The notes under the pieces: generated by a model | Database searches by the model: none | Told to the model about the DNA's origin: nothing | The model's input: the letters and a program-made list of their open reading frames with translations, nothing else | In this document: piece by piece, positions 35,901 to 49,145 of the stretch | Layout of the letters: each line of letters starts with the position of its first letter | How positions within the stretch are numbered: position 1 is the stretch's first letter | From: Pithys albifrons albifrons | Lineage: Eukaryota > Chordata > Aves > Passeriformes > Thamnophilidae | NCBI RefSeq assembly: GCF_047495875.1 | Contig: NC_092467.1 | Span: 22,587,066 to 22,651,065 of the forward strand | DNA: 64,000 bases | Reading direction: 5' to 3' | Position numbers and translations under genes: made by a program

Positions 35901-38900
35901 TAAAAGTAGCTGCACAGTGCTACGTGCAACAAAACTGGCATTACAACCTTTTAGCTACTTTGAGACAACTGGAAAGGTGCTGGAAACATTAACCTACTGG
36001 AGAACTTCAAAACCCCAAGCCTTGATTTTTGGTGCTACGGCTCCAAAATGGTGTTTTGTTTACAAGCAAGGCAAAACTGGAATTTATTTTTCTATGTCTC
36101 TTTGATTTAGACAATGCCACAGTTGGTCTCAGTGAGGAGAAAGTCCTTGGAGAGAGAACAGAAATGATAAACATTTGATGAAAAATGCATAAGCTGCGCA
36201 CAGGGTGGTTTTAACAAATGCTGCTGCGGGGGAAAGTAATGAATTGGGGAAAGCACAGTCCAAGGTGACAGGCATCTGGTCTAAAGAAGGGCAGACAAAA
36301 AAGGTCAGGATGAGGAACAGAACCAGCCTTCTAGAGAGCCTGCATCTCCTTTGCTTTGAGTCCCAGCAGGGAAGAGTAGTGCATGCCAGCAGTGCTACAA
36401 TTCATGGAAGCGCCTTCCAGATGGAGACAACTCCAAACATGAGACAAACAAGCCAGACTAAGCAGAGAGCTTGTTGTCCCTTGGAGCCTGTCTGGAAGAG
36501 AGACAAGAACCCAGCTGAACCCCTGGCAGGTATTAATACACTGAAAGCCCACATATGGTAGAGATCAAAATGGTTCACTTGCAAGAATGAAGAGGTCAGC
36601 AAGGAGAGCCCTTGCTTGCATGGGCTTTGCTCTGTAAGAAGGTGGGGTGTTGTCTCCTGCCTCCTGCCAGGAGGTTAATTGAGGCAGAATTTTTCTATAA
36701 GAATATCACTGATGTGAAACCTAGCTGGATTATGCATGTTATCAGCAAACCCAGCATTGAAGTTGTTGAATGGGTTGAGGCCAGGGGGAAACTCAGTGTG
36801 TGTTCTTTGCAAATAAATGATTTGGTTGCTTGATTTGGATGGGAATTTGACCCTTCAGAAAGTACCATTGCAGAGAACCTCAGTTGATGCTTTGCCTGCA
36901 GGAATAATCTGGCCTTGTGGAAAAAACAGCAGTTGTTTCGCCTGGAGGTGATGGGCACAATCAGAGTCCCCCTGATTGTCATGCGGAGCACGTCCTAACA
37001 TTGTAACTTCTGCTGCCATGTGCTCATAGTCCTGAGGAAGAAATTGCTGATCAGATGAGTAGTATCCAGACTCAAATTTAGCAGACATGAATGAAATCTT
37101 AATCTTTTGCAGTAAGACTTTCAAAAAGGAGGAAAAAAATAGAAGAGTTCTGGAGGATTCATGTTTTTACTAATTAGACACTAAAAATTATGGAAGTACT
37201 AAAAAAAAAAAATAAAATAAACCCATAGCTCTTGCCCCAGGCATGAATTTACTAGCTTTAGTTTGTTGTTCAGTTCGGTTCATTGATCTTGTCACAACTG
37301 ATGATTCATTAAGTTGTGACTACTGTAGAAATTACAATGCACAGATGTAGCTGAACTGCACATCTGTGTGTTCCCAATGTGTTAATGATTTAAAAATGCA
37401 CTTTCTCTCTGGCCATCCACTGTGCTTCAAGTGCCAACTGACATTTTTTTGTATTACTGAGCCATTTGTTGTGGTTGGCAAAGGCAAAGTCTTTTGGTTC
37501 TCCTTGTGCTTTTTGGGTGATTTTTGTCCATATTTCAATGAGCTGGATTTGATTTTTCCAAGAAACCTTGGCCTTGCAGGATGCGAGCTGTGATGTCTGT
37601 CTCTTTCTGTAGGCTGCCACCTTTTTCAGTGTGTCACCTGCTTTCTCCCAGTGTTTGCTTACAGCAGATGGGGTTATTTCCTGCATGGAGTCAGTCACAA
37701 GGAACATGGCAAGCTCTAAAGCTGGGTTTACTGATTTCCTGACTTGCTCAGGATTCTGAACTTTAATTTTTGAAGTTTGTCTGAGGTGGCATTGGCTTGG
37801 TTCCTATCTTAATGCTAACAACTCTATCTAGTTTCTCACTCTAGCAGGTCCCAGAAAGATCTCAAAAACCTTATGTATTGACTTAAAGGCTGATTGGCAC
37901 CAGCAATTCAAGAGTGTTTGACAACACCATAAAACATCTTAATCGGTAAATTTACCCTTAGCCTCTTCCCCTAATGCAAACCATTATTCAGACAGGTCCT
38001 TATTAGAGTTTCATTTGTTCAGAGCAGAAATCTGAGGAGTTGTCTGTCTGGTAGAGTGTGGCTTTGCACTGATGAGGCAAGCTCTACCCACTGTTAAATC
38101 ATAGTAAGGTTATGCCAATATTATGTAGGTAATGCATTGTCTTGTGGTTACATTCTGTCTCTAATATCACTTTCTGGTGCAGACAAACCCATAAGACTCC
38201 TCTTGCTTCAATTCAGGGAGTACCCAGGGAAAACAGACTGCATCTGTTGAAGCACGTACCAGCCAACACACTTGGCTCTGCATCCAATTCCAGTTTGACT
38301 GGAGGCTCTGTGGTTAGAGAAGGGCCTAGGTCTAGCATCTCTTGCTTGCTTCCTCTTTGGTTGAGCCTTACAGATGTTTCTGAAAGGTAGATTAAAGGAT
38401 ATCTTTATGACGTTATATACTATATAACCAGAAAAAATAGCAAAGCAGCTCTGGGTCCAGCAATAGCTGCTCAGTTCATTCCAATAACTAGTATGTAATT
38501 CCAGTGTTGAAACTGTTTAATCTCAACTTCAATCTAAGCCATTTGGCTCTTTCTGAGTGTAAACTCCTCTTTTCTGCCCTGTCTCTGAGATCCCTTTTTC
38601 CATGTAAGCTTCTGTAAATTCTCTTCAACAGGCTGAACATTTGAGCTCAGTAAACCCCTGTTTTATGGCCTATTTTCTAGCTCCTGGCTTGCTTTTTTAG
38701 CTCATATTGAAATTCTCTCTGCTGTTTTTGTGCTTTTATAGAAACACATGCATTGCAATTCACACTGTATTTTGCTGCCATAAGAAAAAGCTGCAATGAT
38801 TGAAGCTGAAAGTCAGTCTATCCCACCTTTTTTTCCCAGGAACCAGTTGCTAAATGCCCAAGAAGTATGTAAAGACCACACTACAGTGACAATTCCTTCA

Positions 38901-41900
38901 AATACATGCTTCTCTAGCCTCTACTGATGGGTACCTCTGGCATTTTTGAGCTAGAGATAGTGGGTCTAGTCAGACTAATGAAAGAAGCATCTAGTTGTGC
39001 TTTAACTTTCAGTGTGCATATAATAACACGTATAGCAAGATGTTTCCCAGTGTTACTGTATGGTCTGTGAAAAAACACCTGTTAACTGCTAATATTTATG
39101 CCTGGCAGTCTTTGTAGGAGAAGGGACAGTGAGTGACTATTATTAGAAGGGACACTAGATTTAATACCTCTTTATTGCATCCATCCTTGTGTCTTCATAG
39201 TAAAAAATGCTGGTCTATTTAGTTGTGATTCAACACATATGTTGTTCGTAACAGCAAAATCTTGTGTCTTCATCCAGTAGAAACAGGGCTGGGCAACGCC
39301 AAGGAGTTGCTTTACCTTATCTGGTACAGGATTTTGAGCCCTTTGAGTTGCCATCTTCCAGGACTGCTTCCATCTTACAGGTTGAGCATATGATTTTGCT
39401 CATTCCTATGGCAACTGAGAACACATCTGAAAAACTCCAGAAGCCCTATTTGTCCAGGCGAGTCAGTGCACAGAGTCAGACTAGATAAAAGGATGGGTTT
39501 CATGATAGGCACTAGGAGGGAACTGGCCTCAGTGACTCAGGATTGGGGTTTTTTTGTTTTTTCAAATCCCTTGTGTTCAGATTACTTTGTACTCTTCTTT
39601 TATTCAGATGTAATGTGTTGGATGTTGCCTCTTCAGTTTTGTTCAGTCTGTAGCAGTTGCCTGTCTTAGTTATTTGTAGGCCAGGATGCTCCATGTTTGT
39701 GAGGCACAGCAGCTGGGTGTGGTTTGTAGCTTGCCTCAGTAGGTGTGGTGGGGAGAAAAGCTTTAAGGCATTTTGTGCCACTGTGGAAGGCAATACCCAG
39801 GTCTGCCTTACATCTGTTTTAGTGGAAGCATGCACGTTCCTCATCTCCGGACTTAACTAAGGGCTTTTGCCCAGCAAGGGGAAATCTCAAAAGCTGTCAA
39901 GCACCAAGGCAGTTTTCTACTCCCTTCCTTGCTGAAATTCGGCCCCGGATCAATGGATATGCCCTTGATTCAGGCTCCCCCATTCAAGATATGGAGCTAC
40001 TTGATGTAAATGAGGGACAGTAAACACCCATCAAGACTTGATTGAAGCCAGCTTCCTATTTTTATTTAGGAGATTTAGTCGTAACAGAACTGAGATGTTA
40101 TTTGTGAGTTATGCAAGTCATAAGCAATACTGGAGTAAATAGAAGAGTGGAGCTGAGCTGAACAGAACTGGTCCTTTTGATCTTCTCTTGCTCTTTTATA
40201 TATTGAAAGGCAACAGAACTGAGGTGTGTCCCTTGTCCCATCTAGTCCTGTGTATGGTCCCTTCATCTGACCAATGGCAAATACATAAAAAGTGTTCTTT
40301 AAAAAATAATTTTAAAAAAATTGCGTGTTTAACAAAACTCACAAAACTTGACAGCTCATCTCCTCCACCTCCCTAACAACTGTGTCACTAATATCCATTG
40401 AAGCATAGAATTGAAGTGCCTTCTCTTATCATTTAACCTGTTCTTTTATGGTATACATTTTTTAAAAAAATTGCAGCACTGTTGGCCTTTAGATCACTGC
40501 TGCTATTCTAAGCCTTGCAAGTACTGGTTTTCTGTGGCTGAAAAATGAGTCTGCAGAATCTGAATATAACCTGGTGATTCATTACTTTATGCACTTTTCA
40601 GTTTGAGATATGACATGCTGAATTTCATGGAACTGGACCTCACTGCCAAATAACATAGTTTGAACTTGTTCTCCTTGTGGCATTAATTGCTAATTTACAG
40701 CTACTGTGGAGGAGCAGATAGAGTGGTGCAGGCACAAGATTCACCAGCAGAAATTGGCCAGATTCCACAGCTGTACAGTTAACAAGCAGACTGTAGGGCT
40801 ACTGTTAGTGTGACCCTTTCAGCTATTTTTAAGTTACTTTGGCATTTCTTGTAGAAGGCCATTCTGTCTTCAAGACACCCTTGACAGATATTCATTGACG
40901 ACTGGGATCTTCAGAATTGAGGCTTTGCAGTTAAATACAAGTTTCTACTTTCCATAGAGTTTTGGGTAAAGCATAGGAAATCTTGCTGGTGTTTCCCCAA
41001 TCACCAGTGTTTCCCAGGCTATTTTTCAGCCCCAGGTGGGAAAGGGAAGTGAACATTGTTTCTAGTTGAAGTGCTACTGCCCTTCCAGTAAGTACCATTT
41101 AAGAGAGTAAGTATGCAGAAGTACAGAGTTCGTTTAGAATAGAAGTACGGCTCTTTAGGTTGATGGTGCTTATCTTCAGTCCACTGATCAGCTGCCTTAA
41201 ATGATAGGCTTCCACTTCAACAGTAAAATTAATAGCAGCCTTTGTTTATTCCTATTCCATAGTATTTTTATAGAAGAAGCCTGTGTATGATCTGCTGATG
41301 CTTTTCAGGGAAGCTGAAGCATACTGAGTGCCACTTTTCAGGACATGTTTGTGTGTTACCATGTCAGCTGCTCTGTGCAGCAGTGTAGGGTAGGCATTCC
41401 ACTTGATGCTTTCTCAATAGAGCTATTGATTTTCATAAAGATACTTTGCAAGTGCTTTACCAGCCTGCCTTTATTAAAAAAATGTGTACAGGGTTTCCTC
41501 TGTGAGCTCTGAGTATTTTCGAAAACAAAGAGGTTGAAAATTATATTTGGAAAACTCTGAATTCTGAACAACACAGCTGCAATGAATGTTTTTATTCTCT
41601 TCCCTTTAGTTAGAGGTTAATTTCTTTGTGTGAGTATTTCCACCGGTCAAAGTAAGGCTCCTTGCTCAAGCATCTGGAGGTGATTGGGGGTGCTGCTTGT
41701 GTAACTGTGTCTGGGGTGACTCTTCCTCATGTGGGCTTAACTTAGTAGTTGTTTTGCACCAGAAATATAATCTGCTAAATGGAAAAATCCTGAATAAAAA
41801 AGTAAGCCTTGCACCATCTTACTTGTGGTGAAACTTGTTTCCTGGATGGCAGCAGGGAAGGAGGGCTCAGCTCACAGGAACGGCACAGCAACTTCGTGTG

Positions 41901-44900
41901 CCATCTCTGACTGTATCATTAGAATAATGAAGGCTCTGATTGTAGAACCTCATAGAATTGCTCCTGAAACAGGATGGCCAGGCAGGTACAGCATTCTGCA
42001 ATGAGCTCTGTGCTGGGTCTGAAGGGCCAGGTAGGAAACAGAACAGTAGGTGGGGACAGACAAACCTGTATGTATGGCACAAGATAACACAGAGACAAAT
42101 GAATGCCTGAAGTATCACTGGCTACAGCATAATTGTTGCTTGAATTCTGAAGAGATCCAACTGGGAAAGAAGGATTTGGAGTGTGTCTCTGTGAATATGC
42201 TACAGAAGGACCTCTGTCTTAGCCTGGGGCACTGCATGGGAAAAAATGTGAAGGAGCTGGTGTGAAAACATGGAGAGGGGATGATGAAGCATTGCGGGTG
42301 CCAGGTGAGAGTCGGCATCTCAGTGGAATGTTGTATATCAGGGAGGAGCATGAGTCTTCCAAATAGAAAAATAATGGAGTCTTGTAGTCTTTGAGAACTC
42401 AGGATAATAGTTGGGCGGTCCTCACTGTATGGCCAGGCTTCAGCAATTTAATATTGGGTGGCTTCTCAGCTCTGCCTGACGAGGATATACTTTTATTCTG
42501 TTGTGCATTAGTATAACCCAAAAAGCATTTCTAAGGAGATTCTGAAATCTCTTTAAGATAGCTGCTTTTGAGGCTCCACAACATTCAGAATGCTAAATGC
42601 TGAAAGAAACTTAAAGGAACCAGAAATTTTATCAAGTCAATATTCACTTTTTTTTTTAATAAAATCAGTTACTACTGGGAAAAAGGAAAAGGAGAAAAGA
42701 GGCAGCACATTCTCAGGAAAATGACTGGCAGGAATTCACTAGTTAAAAATAAGGAAGGTCCTGAAGTGTAATGGAGTGAATCACTTATGACCAGTTTTAT
42801 GGTAGAGTAATCTGACATTTACTTTCAATGGTAAATACAGAAAATGATAGTGAAATGCTGAAAATGCAATGTCATAAAAGTTACAGCCTCCTCATCAAGT
42901 TTATTATGCTTTGGGAGAGACAAGGTCTTAGTTGCTTCCTGGAATAGTTAAGATGTTTGAAATTCAGACACTGAGATGTAAACTAGTCCTTGGCTACGTG
43001 TAGGTTTGAAATGGTCAAATATCAGCACAATTACGCAGCTGACCAGTTCTGCTCGAGTGCCCATTGCTGGCAATTGGCTGCGCATCAGTTGGTCGTGAGC
43101 TGCAGGTTTCCACGGAAACTGCATGTACCACTACCTGTGAGTAATTGAGAATGGCAGCTGTAATGAGAGAATTTGGGGCAAATTGTGTAAATATTCATAA
43201 CTAGATTACAGTGGTAAAATATTTTCACTCTAGATGAAGATTTAGCTTCCAAGATTAAGGAGATTAAATTGAAGAGGTCCAGAAAAGAATCCATCCTTGT
43301 GAAATCTGGGGATGAGTGCTTTAAAAGCCATGGTAAATTCCCAGAATTTTAGAGTAGGGTTTAGGCAAGTTTTCTTTCCCTGTACTGCCTCAGGGATCTG
43401 ATATCCTTTGTATTTTTGTCCTTGGGGGCAAGTAATTGAAAGGCAAAAGCTGCGAGTTTGTAGCAGCTGTGTTAGCTGGGAAGTGTCTGCTCAGACCCCA
43501 CTGCTTCGGGGCAGGCGCCTTGTTCATGTCCTACTTGCAAAGACATGTGAAGATACACCAGAGGTTTGGAGTAAAGTAGCCAGGTGGCATCTGACAAGTC
43601 TCTGCTGTTTTTCCTCTTCAGCTTATGTATTTTTTTAATCTATATTAGTACGATGCAGTAGCTTAATATTCAGAGCACTCTTGTGCTCTGCAGTGTGATC
43701 TGCATAAACCGAAGAAGAGATGCTACAAGCTAGCTCTTTCTATAAAGGCAGCTTTGTGTGTAACAGGGAGGAAAAACCAGCTGGATGTAACAGGATTCAC
43801 TGTGATTGCTGCTCAGATACTGTAGATGTGTATTTATATTGGGTTGAAGTGACCTGAAGAATTGTCATTGCCCATCTCTGGGCATACTGTCTCTTGCACT
43901 GAGCTTGCAGAAAAATGTGTGCAGTCGTGCCAGCAGGTGTGTTTTGTATTAGCCTAAGGCTAAAAATAAATGGTGACTGTTTTGTGTGCTGCAGCTAATG
44001 AAAAGGTTTGGGCAAAGACATCATACTTAATTTTATACAAAATTAACTTGTCTTTGAAACTTATTTTGTTTTATTTTCTGCCAGCTTCAGTTTCTCACAG
44101 CTGGTAAAGCAGCAGAGCATGTCTATTTTTGTGAAAGCCCAGAGCAAGCCGGGGGTTGGCATTACCTGGAAGAATGTCGTCTTCATCTGGGAAGCTTAAA
44201 AGTTGGTTCAAGACTCCCAGTTGTTCTCATTGCCTCTCAAACCACAAAAAGACCTGGGAAATAGCTGCTTATGCAGTTTAGAAGAGTGAATGTTAATTGG
44301 TGTAACTGAGCTTTCCTCCTTAGAAGTAGCAAACTTTAAAAACTCCCAAATCCTGAATGTTGCTAGGCTAATTGGATGGTTAAATTTAGCAAATCCTCCA
44401 CTGTGCCTCAGTGAATAAAAGAGAGGTACCATTTATTATTTAAATGTCTGTTGTGACATGAGGTGGTAGCCCAGGGTGGGCTACCTTGCAAACCAGTCAA
44501 TCTAGTAAGGTTATTACTGACTTCAGAGATGGAGCTTGTCATGAATTGCATCTGCACTGATGCTGATTTTGGGCCAGATAGCTGTAACCAGCTTTCTTTC
44601 CTCTAGCAAATACCTGGGGATATATGGGCTATGTACGAACAGTGCTTGGCTGAGGAGGAATTAGTTTTGTCTAACAGTCAGTGATCCACAGCATCCAGCA
44701 GCCTTAATAATTAAAACCAAACATGTGTCAAGAATCTAATCTTAGTATGTAAAAAGGAGGTACCTTAAACTTCGTATTTTGCTTTTAAGAAAAAAAAGCA
44801 ATTCACCAAAGAAATGCTCTGCTGATGACTGAAAGATTTAATAAGAAGGTTAAATGGGAGGAAATACTCTTGCTCAGGTTTCCCTCTGCTCATGGTGCCA

Positions 44901-47900
44901 GACCCTTGTCAGAGTGAAATATGTAACACTGGCTGAATGGCTGAGCAGCTTCCATCTGCTTCAAGATCTCTCAAAGATAATCAAGAATGATGAAAATTGT
45001 TTCTTCATTTTTGACCTCTAACCAACCTGTTAGCCTTATGTCTATAAAACAAGGGATGTCTCCAGACTGGACATAAATTGTAATACCAGTGTAGATCACA
45101 ACTTCTCTATCAATATTTGAACTGCAAAGAACTTACATCAATGTAACAGCAGTTTATTGTATTCATGAGAAGAACTTTGTACCCTTAAGGCTCATTAATT
45201 TGACACAACCCTAATAGCAGCTTTCAAATCTTGCTGCCATTTCTTGCAGTAAGTGAGGTCCTTCAGGATATGCTGTCCTAAGAGTAGGGGAGCCATCCGC
45301 AATGTTCATTGCCCATCCATGCCATCATTAGTCTTTTTTTACTGCAAAGATTGGTTTCATGTATGCAAAAGTGCTGTGGCACTGGCCCATCCTCACTCGT
45401 CTCTGAGCTGCCCAAACAACCTCTCCCTAACAATCTCTGTCTCTTCTGTGTAATATTGGGCATTTTACAGCCATTGGTAGTTTTCTCTAAGTCCTTTGGC
45501 TTTTGTTTTTCATGCTGTTTATTCAGCCACATTCTTCCTGTGTACTGTCTCTTTCCTTGCACCTCACAGCCCTGGAACTTCTGCATTCACCAGTTGGTCT
45601 TTATTCCTGAGTGCCCTTTCAGTTCCTTTCCCCCTTGTGCTTTACCAATAGCACAATACTGATGCGTAGCTGACCGTATAAAATGACACACTATCTCACA
45701 CCTCTCCTTTCCCCAAGTTCTGGTTTTAATTTCTCTGCATGAGTTGTGTGCTTTGGGCTTCAAGCACCCTGAGGAGGAGGAATGCTTCACATTTAACTCC
45801 ATAAAGCGCAATGGAGACTGTTGGTAAGAGGTGTAACATCATGGGCTGTCACTCTGGAGTAACACATCTGTGCGGAAATGCTTGCCCAGAGCAAAATAAG
45901 GCATGTGCTAACTCTTTACTTTTTCTACAAGAATGAGTGTCATAGATTTCTGGAGATTTTTATCATCTTGCAGTTTTGTTACCTTGTGCAAATGCTGCAT
46001 TCCCACAGCTGGTTAGCACAGCCAAGGCAGTCTGTCTGTCCTACACTGAAAGCCCCTTGTGCAATCTGAGCACAGTGAGCGAGAGAATGGGTGTTTTCCT
46101 ATATCTCCATCTCACTGTCAGACCTTCTGACAGTAATTCAGGTGTCATTCTGGCTGCCACATACTCTGTCTCATTTGCTTGCGTTCCTTAAACTGTCACT
46201 ACAGTAACTCTCAGTGGGTAATGAAAAAAGTGGTTGAGTCTAAATATTATTGGGAAAATGTTAAAGGTTTGCAACTTACTGGGAGAGGCTATTGGCTTAA
46301 GAAAGATGTAGAGGCCTTAAATGGAAGAGGTCGTACTGGCTGTGGAAGAGATAAAAAATGCCATGAAATACATTTTCAGCAAATGGAGAAGTCCCTGGAA
46401 AACTGAGTATGTCAGTACAGAAGTCTCTGACCTACATATGAACCTGAAAAAGCTGAACAGGAATACACATTGTTTTTTCTGTGTTTCTTCACAGCCAACA
46501 CATTCATCTAGGCCTTGGTTTTACTGGGTAGTGAAAGGAGATGCATTGCTTTATTTGCAGAGTCTGTCCTTTGCAGAAATTCAGATGGTCAGGACTCAGC
46601 CTCTCCACTCCAAAACATCCAAGTTGCCCATTACAGAATTTTAAAGAAAACTTGAGACAACTGGCCATATCTTTTTTCCGCTGCCATCCTGTGTACCTTC
46701 AGGAGACTCCAGAGAGAGATTGTTTAAAATGCAATTTAAAGTAGCGTGTTACTGTAAAGGAAGATAACCATCTTTCCCATCTGTAATATTAAAAAGAAGG
46801 CTCAGATCTTTAAGGCTCTGCAGAGTGCACAGGCAGGTATTAGGACTCACCTTTTGTGCTTCTTGCTTTTTATTTTGTGTGGGACAGGAATTCATGATCC
46901 TGAGCTCTCTTTGTAGCTGGGTTTCAGAAGGAGCACCTGTCTGAAGATGCCTTTGGTATGTCTTGGAGAGCTCACTGTTGGAACATATTTTTTTTGACAA
47001 ACACTGGAAGTGAGTGGTAGTGGTTCATTTGAAGGACTTGTTTGCTTGGTGGCCTCTCTTCAGTAGTTATTTGTGCTGACAACACAGCCATTGGCTGAAG
47101 GAGCCTGTGTGCTGTAGGCTTAGTTGTGGAGTACAGTGCCTCTGGACTCCTACCAGAGTGATGTTTGTTCACCTTTAGCAGCAAAGAGAAATTGTGTTTA
47201 TAATCCTTGCCACATCCCTGCAGAACTGTCTCATCCGTGCACCTTTGGGGCTTATGTGAAGAGACGCCGGTGCTTCCTTCCCAGCACCAGTAGCAAGGGA
47301 GGGGTTGTCTCTTGCCTTACTGAATTTCTCTCCCTCCTTTGCATTGCATCCCATGGGAGCATCTTTCCTAACACTCCTGGTAGCTTCTGCTCCCTTGAAA
47401 TAGAGCAGAGTCTTGTGAGGCACTGGCTGTGTTCTCCTGGGCCTTATCCTAGGGCCCCACAAGTCAATTACTTGGACTGGTGGTGATAAGACACTATGTT
47501 CATCCTAATGGTGTTGTCCCAGCTAAGGGAAGTGATGAGCATTTCCTTGCCATGTCCCCAGGATATGTGCTAGTCCAGCCCACAGGAGCTCATATTCTTT
47601 GATCTGCTGCAACACATCTGCTCGAAAGGATTAGCAGAAAACCCCCTTCTCAGCAGTTTATAGTTGTTACATATTGACACCTGTATTTTGGTATTCACAA
47701 GCGAAGCCTGTGCACTTATACAAATAAGCAAGTTCAGTTCTACATGGGTAAAATTGTAGGATGAGCCTGTTTTAATTAGAGCTGGTGAGACTCCTCAACA
47801 CTCCTGCTGTTTGCGATCATAAACATCTTGCATATGTTTGCAGCACAGTGAAAAAGACAGAGTTATGGGGCAGGTGCTTCTTTTAAAGCAAAAAAACAAC

Positions 47901-48719
47901 TCACAGATAATTGAAAAAGCCACAATTGTTTTCAGAACAGGTAGATGATGCAGAAGGAAATACCATTGCCAAATATCTGGTATGGAAATCTCAAGAGAGG
48001 AGAGTGGGGAATACCTACAGTCATAGGTCTCCTAGGATGTTTGTCTCTGGAGTTCAGAGTGTTCCCTAGGGGTTGCTTGGTAATCAGTTTTTCTGGTAGG
48101 TTTTAAAGCAAACAGGGCTCATTGCCTGGATTTTTCTTTCAAGATCAGCCTAAATTTTTTCTATGGCCAAATATGGGTACTTAATATTTTTCAGATTCAT
48201 AAATCAAACTGGGAAGTTCTTGCAATAGTAAGTAACAAATGTGCATTACAGTATCAGAGCCTGCACATACTGTACCAGCTCTCCACCTGGATTCAGTCTC
48301 TCCTGTCAGGGCCTGCAGTAGAAGCCAGTGACACTTGCCAGTCAGAACAATGAGCTTGTTTTTTACCTCCACTATAACCTCTTTATTTCTTCCTGTTTCA
48401 CTTGGTCTATATGAAAGCTCCATTGGCCACCTCTTACTTCAGACATGTCAGCTTTCTTCCTAAGTAAACATCCTACTTTACCTTAGTTTTATTAGGTAGT
48501 AGGTTTCTTCATTCTTATTTTCTATGCTTGTCACTTTTACTAAGCCCCTTGGTTGCATGTTCCTCAGAGTGAACGGGGTCCTGCTCATACAAATATTCCT
48601 GTTGGTATTAGTGAGCTGTTCCTGTGCTCCTTCCTAAACTGACTTAGCTTTCCTTTCCTGAAATCCAGTACTGCTGCTCTGCTGCATTTGGAGATTATAA
48701 AAGTCAGAAAGCTGTGATC
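29926..48719. other. Unassigned intronic DNA
   Basis: Almost 19 kb with no repeat family, exon or RNA gene that I can support. An A-rich tract stands at 37201-37220. The 33.55-33.80 kb part is repeat-free and AT-motif-rich and may be conserved. Open frames such as 30095-30595 (166 codons, +, TTG start) and 36205-36561 (+) have no recognisable domain. Confidence 0.5.
37201..37220 (+). repeat. A-rich tract
   Basis: Twelve A followed by TAAAATAA. No retroposed body or target-site duplication was evident around it. Confidence 0.85.
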
Positions 48720-49145
48720 TCTCATGCAGGCTTTCTCTGGATTAATTCCTGTTTGAACTTGAAAAGATGTTTTAGAAAAGCATCCCGTCTTAACTTGACA
48801 ATCGTCAGCAATGTGCAGTCCTCTGCAGTTCATGGGATATTGTTTCAGTTGTTAATGAACCTTTTAAAAGCTTGCCCTTTCAGCCTTTTATCTATTAAGA
48901 TTCTCTAGACTCTAATCAAATTTCTCTTTCTGTGGTGGCATTTAGTGACTCTGATCCAGTTACCTTTCAGTTTTCTCTTTGTTAAGGTGAACAGATTGAG
49001 ATCCTGGAACTTCTCTCTGTAAAATGGTTTGTTTCTCCATGTTTAAACCATTCCTACAGCTCAGGATTCAGTCTTATTAATGTATTTCTAGGAGGAAAAT
49101 CAAACATGGAGGAGGCAGTATAGTGTGCCTGCTCCTCACCAATGT
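48720..49145 (-). mobile_element. Ancient CR1/L3-like LINE fragment
   Basis: The plus strand matches, in order, the reverse complement of an old amniote CR1/L3-type 3' region. It shows AACTTGACAATCGTCAGCAA, CAGTTGTTAATGAACCTTTT, CAGTTTTCTCTTTGTTAAGG, TGAACAGATTGAGATCCTGG, AACTTCTCTCTGTAAAATGG, AAACCATTCCTACAGCTC, and later GGCAGTATAGTGTGCCTGCT with CTCACCAATGTC. Divergence is high but the order and spacing are kept over about 400 bases. The left and right limits are approximate. No coding frame survives. Confidence 0.72.

Noticed and set aside
37201..37220. A-rich tract as the tail of a processed retrocopy
   Set aside because: No gene-like body or polyadenylation signal precedes it and no flanking target-site duplication was seen.
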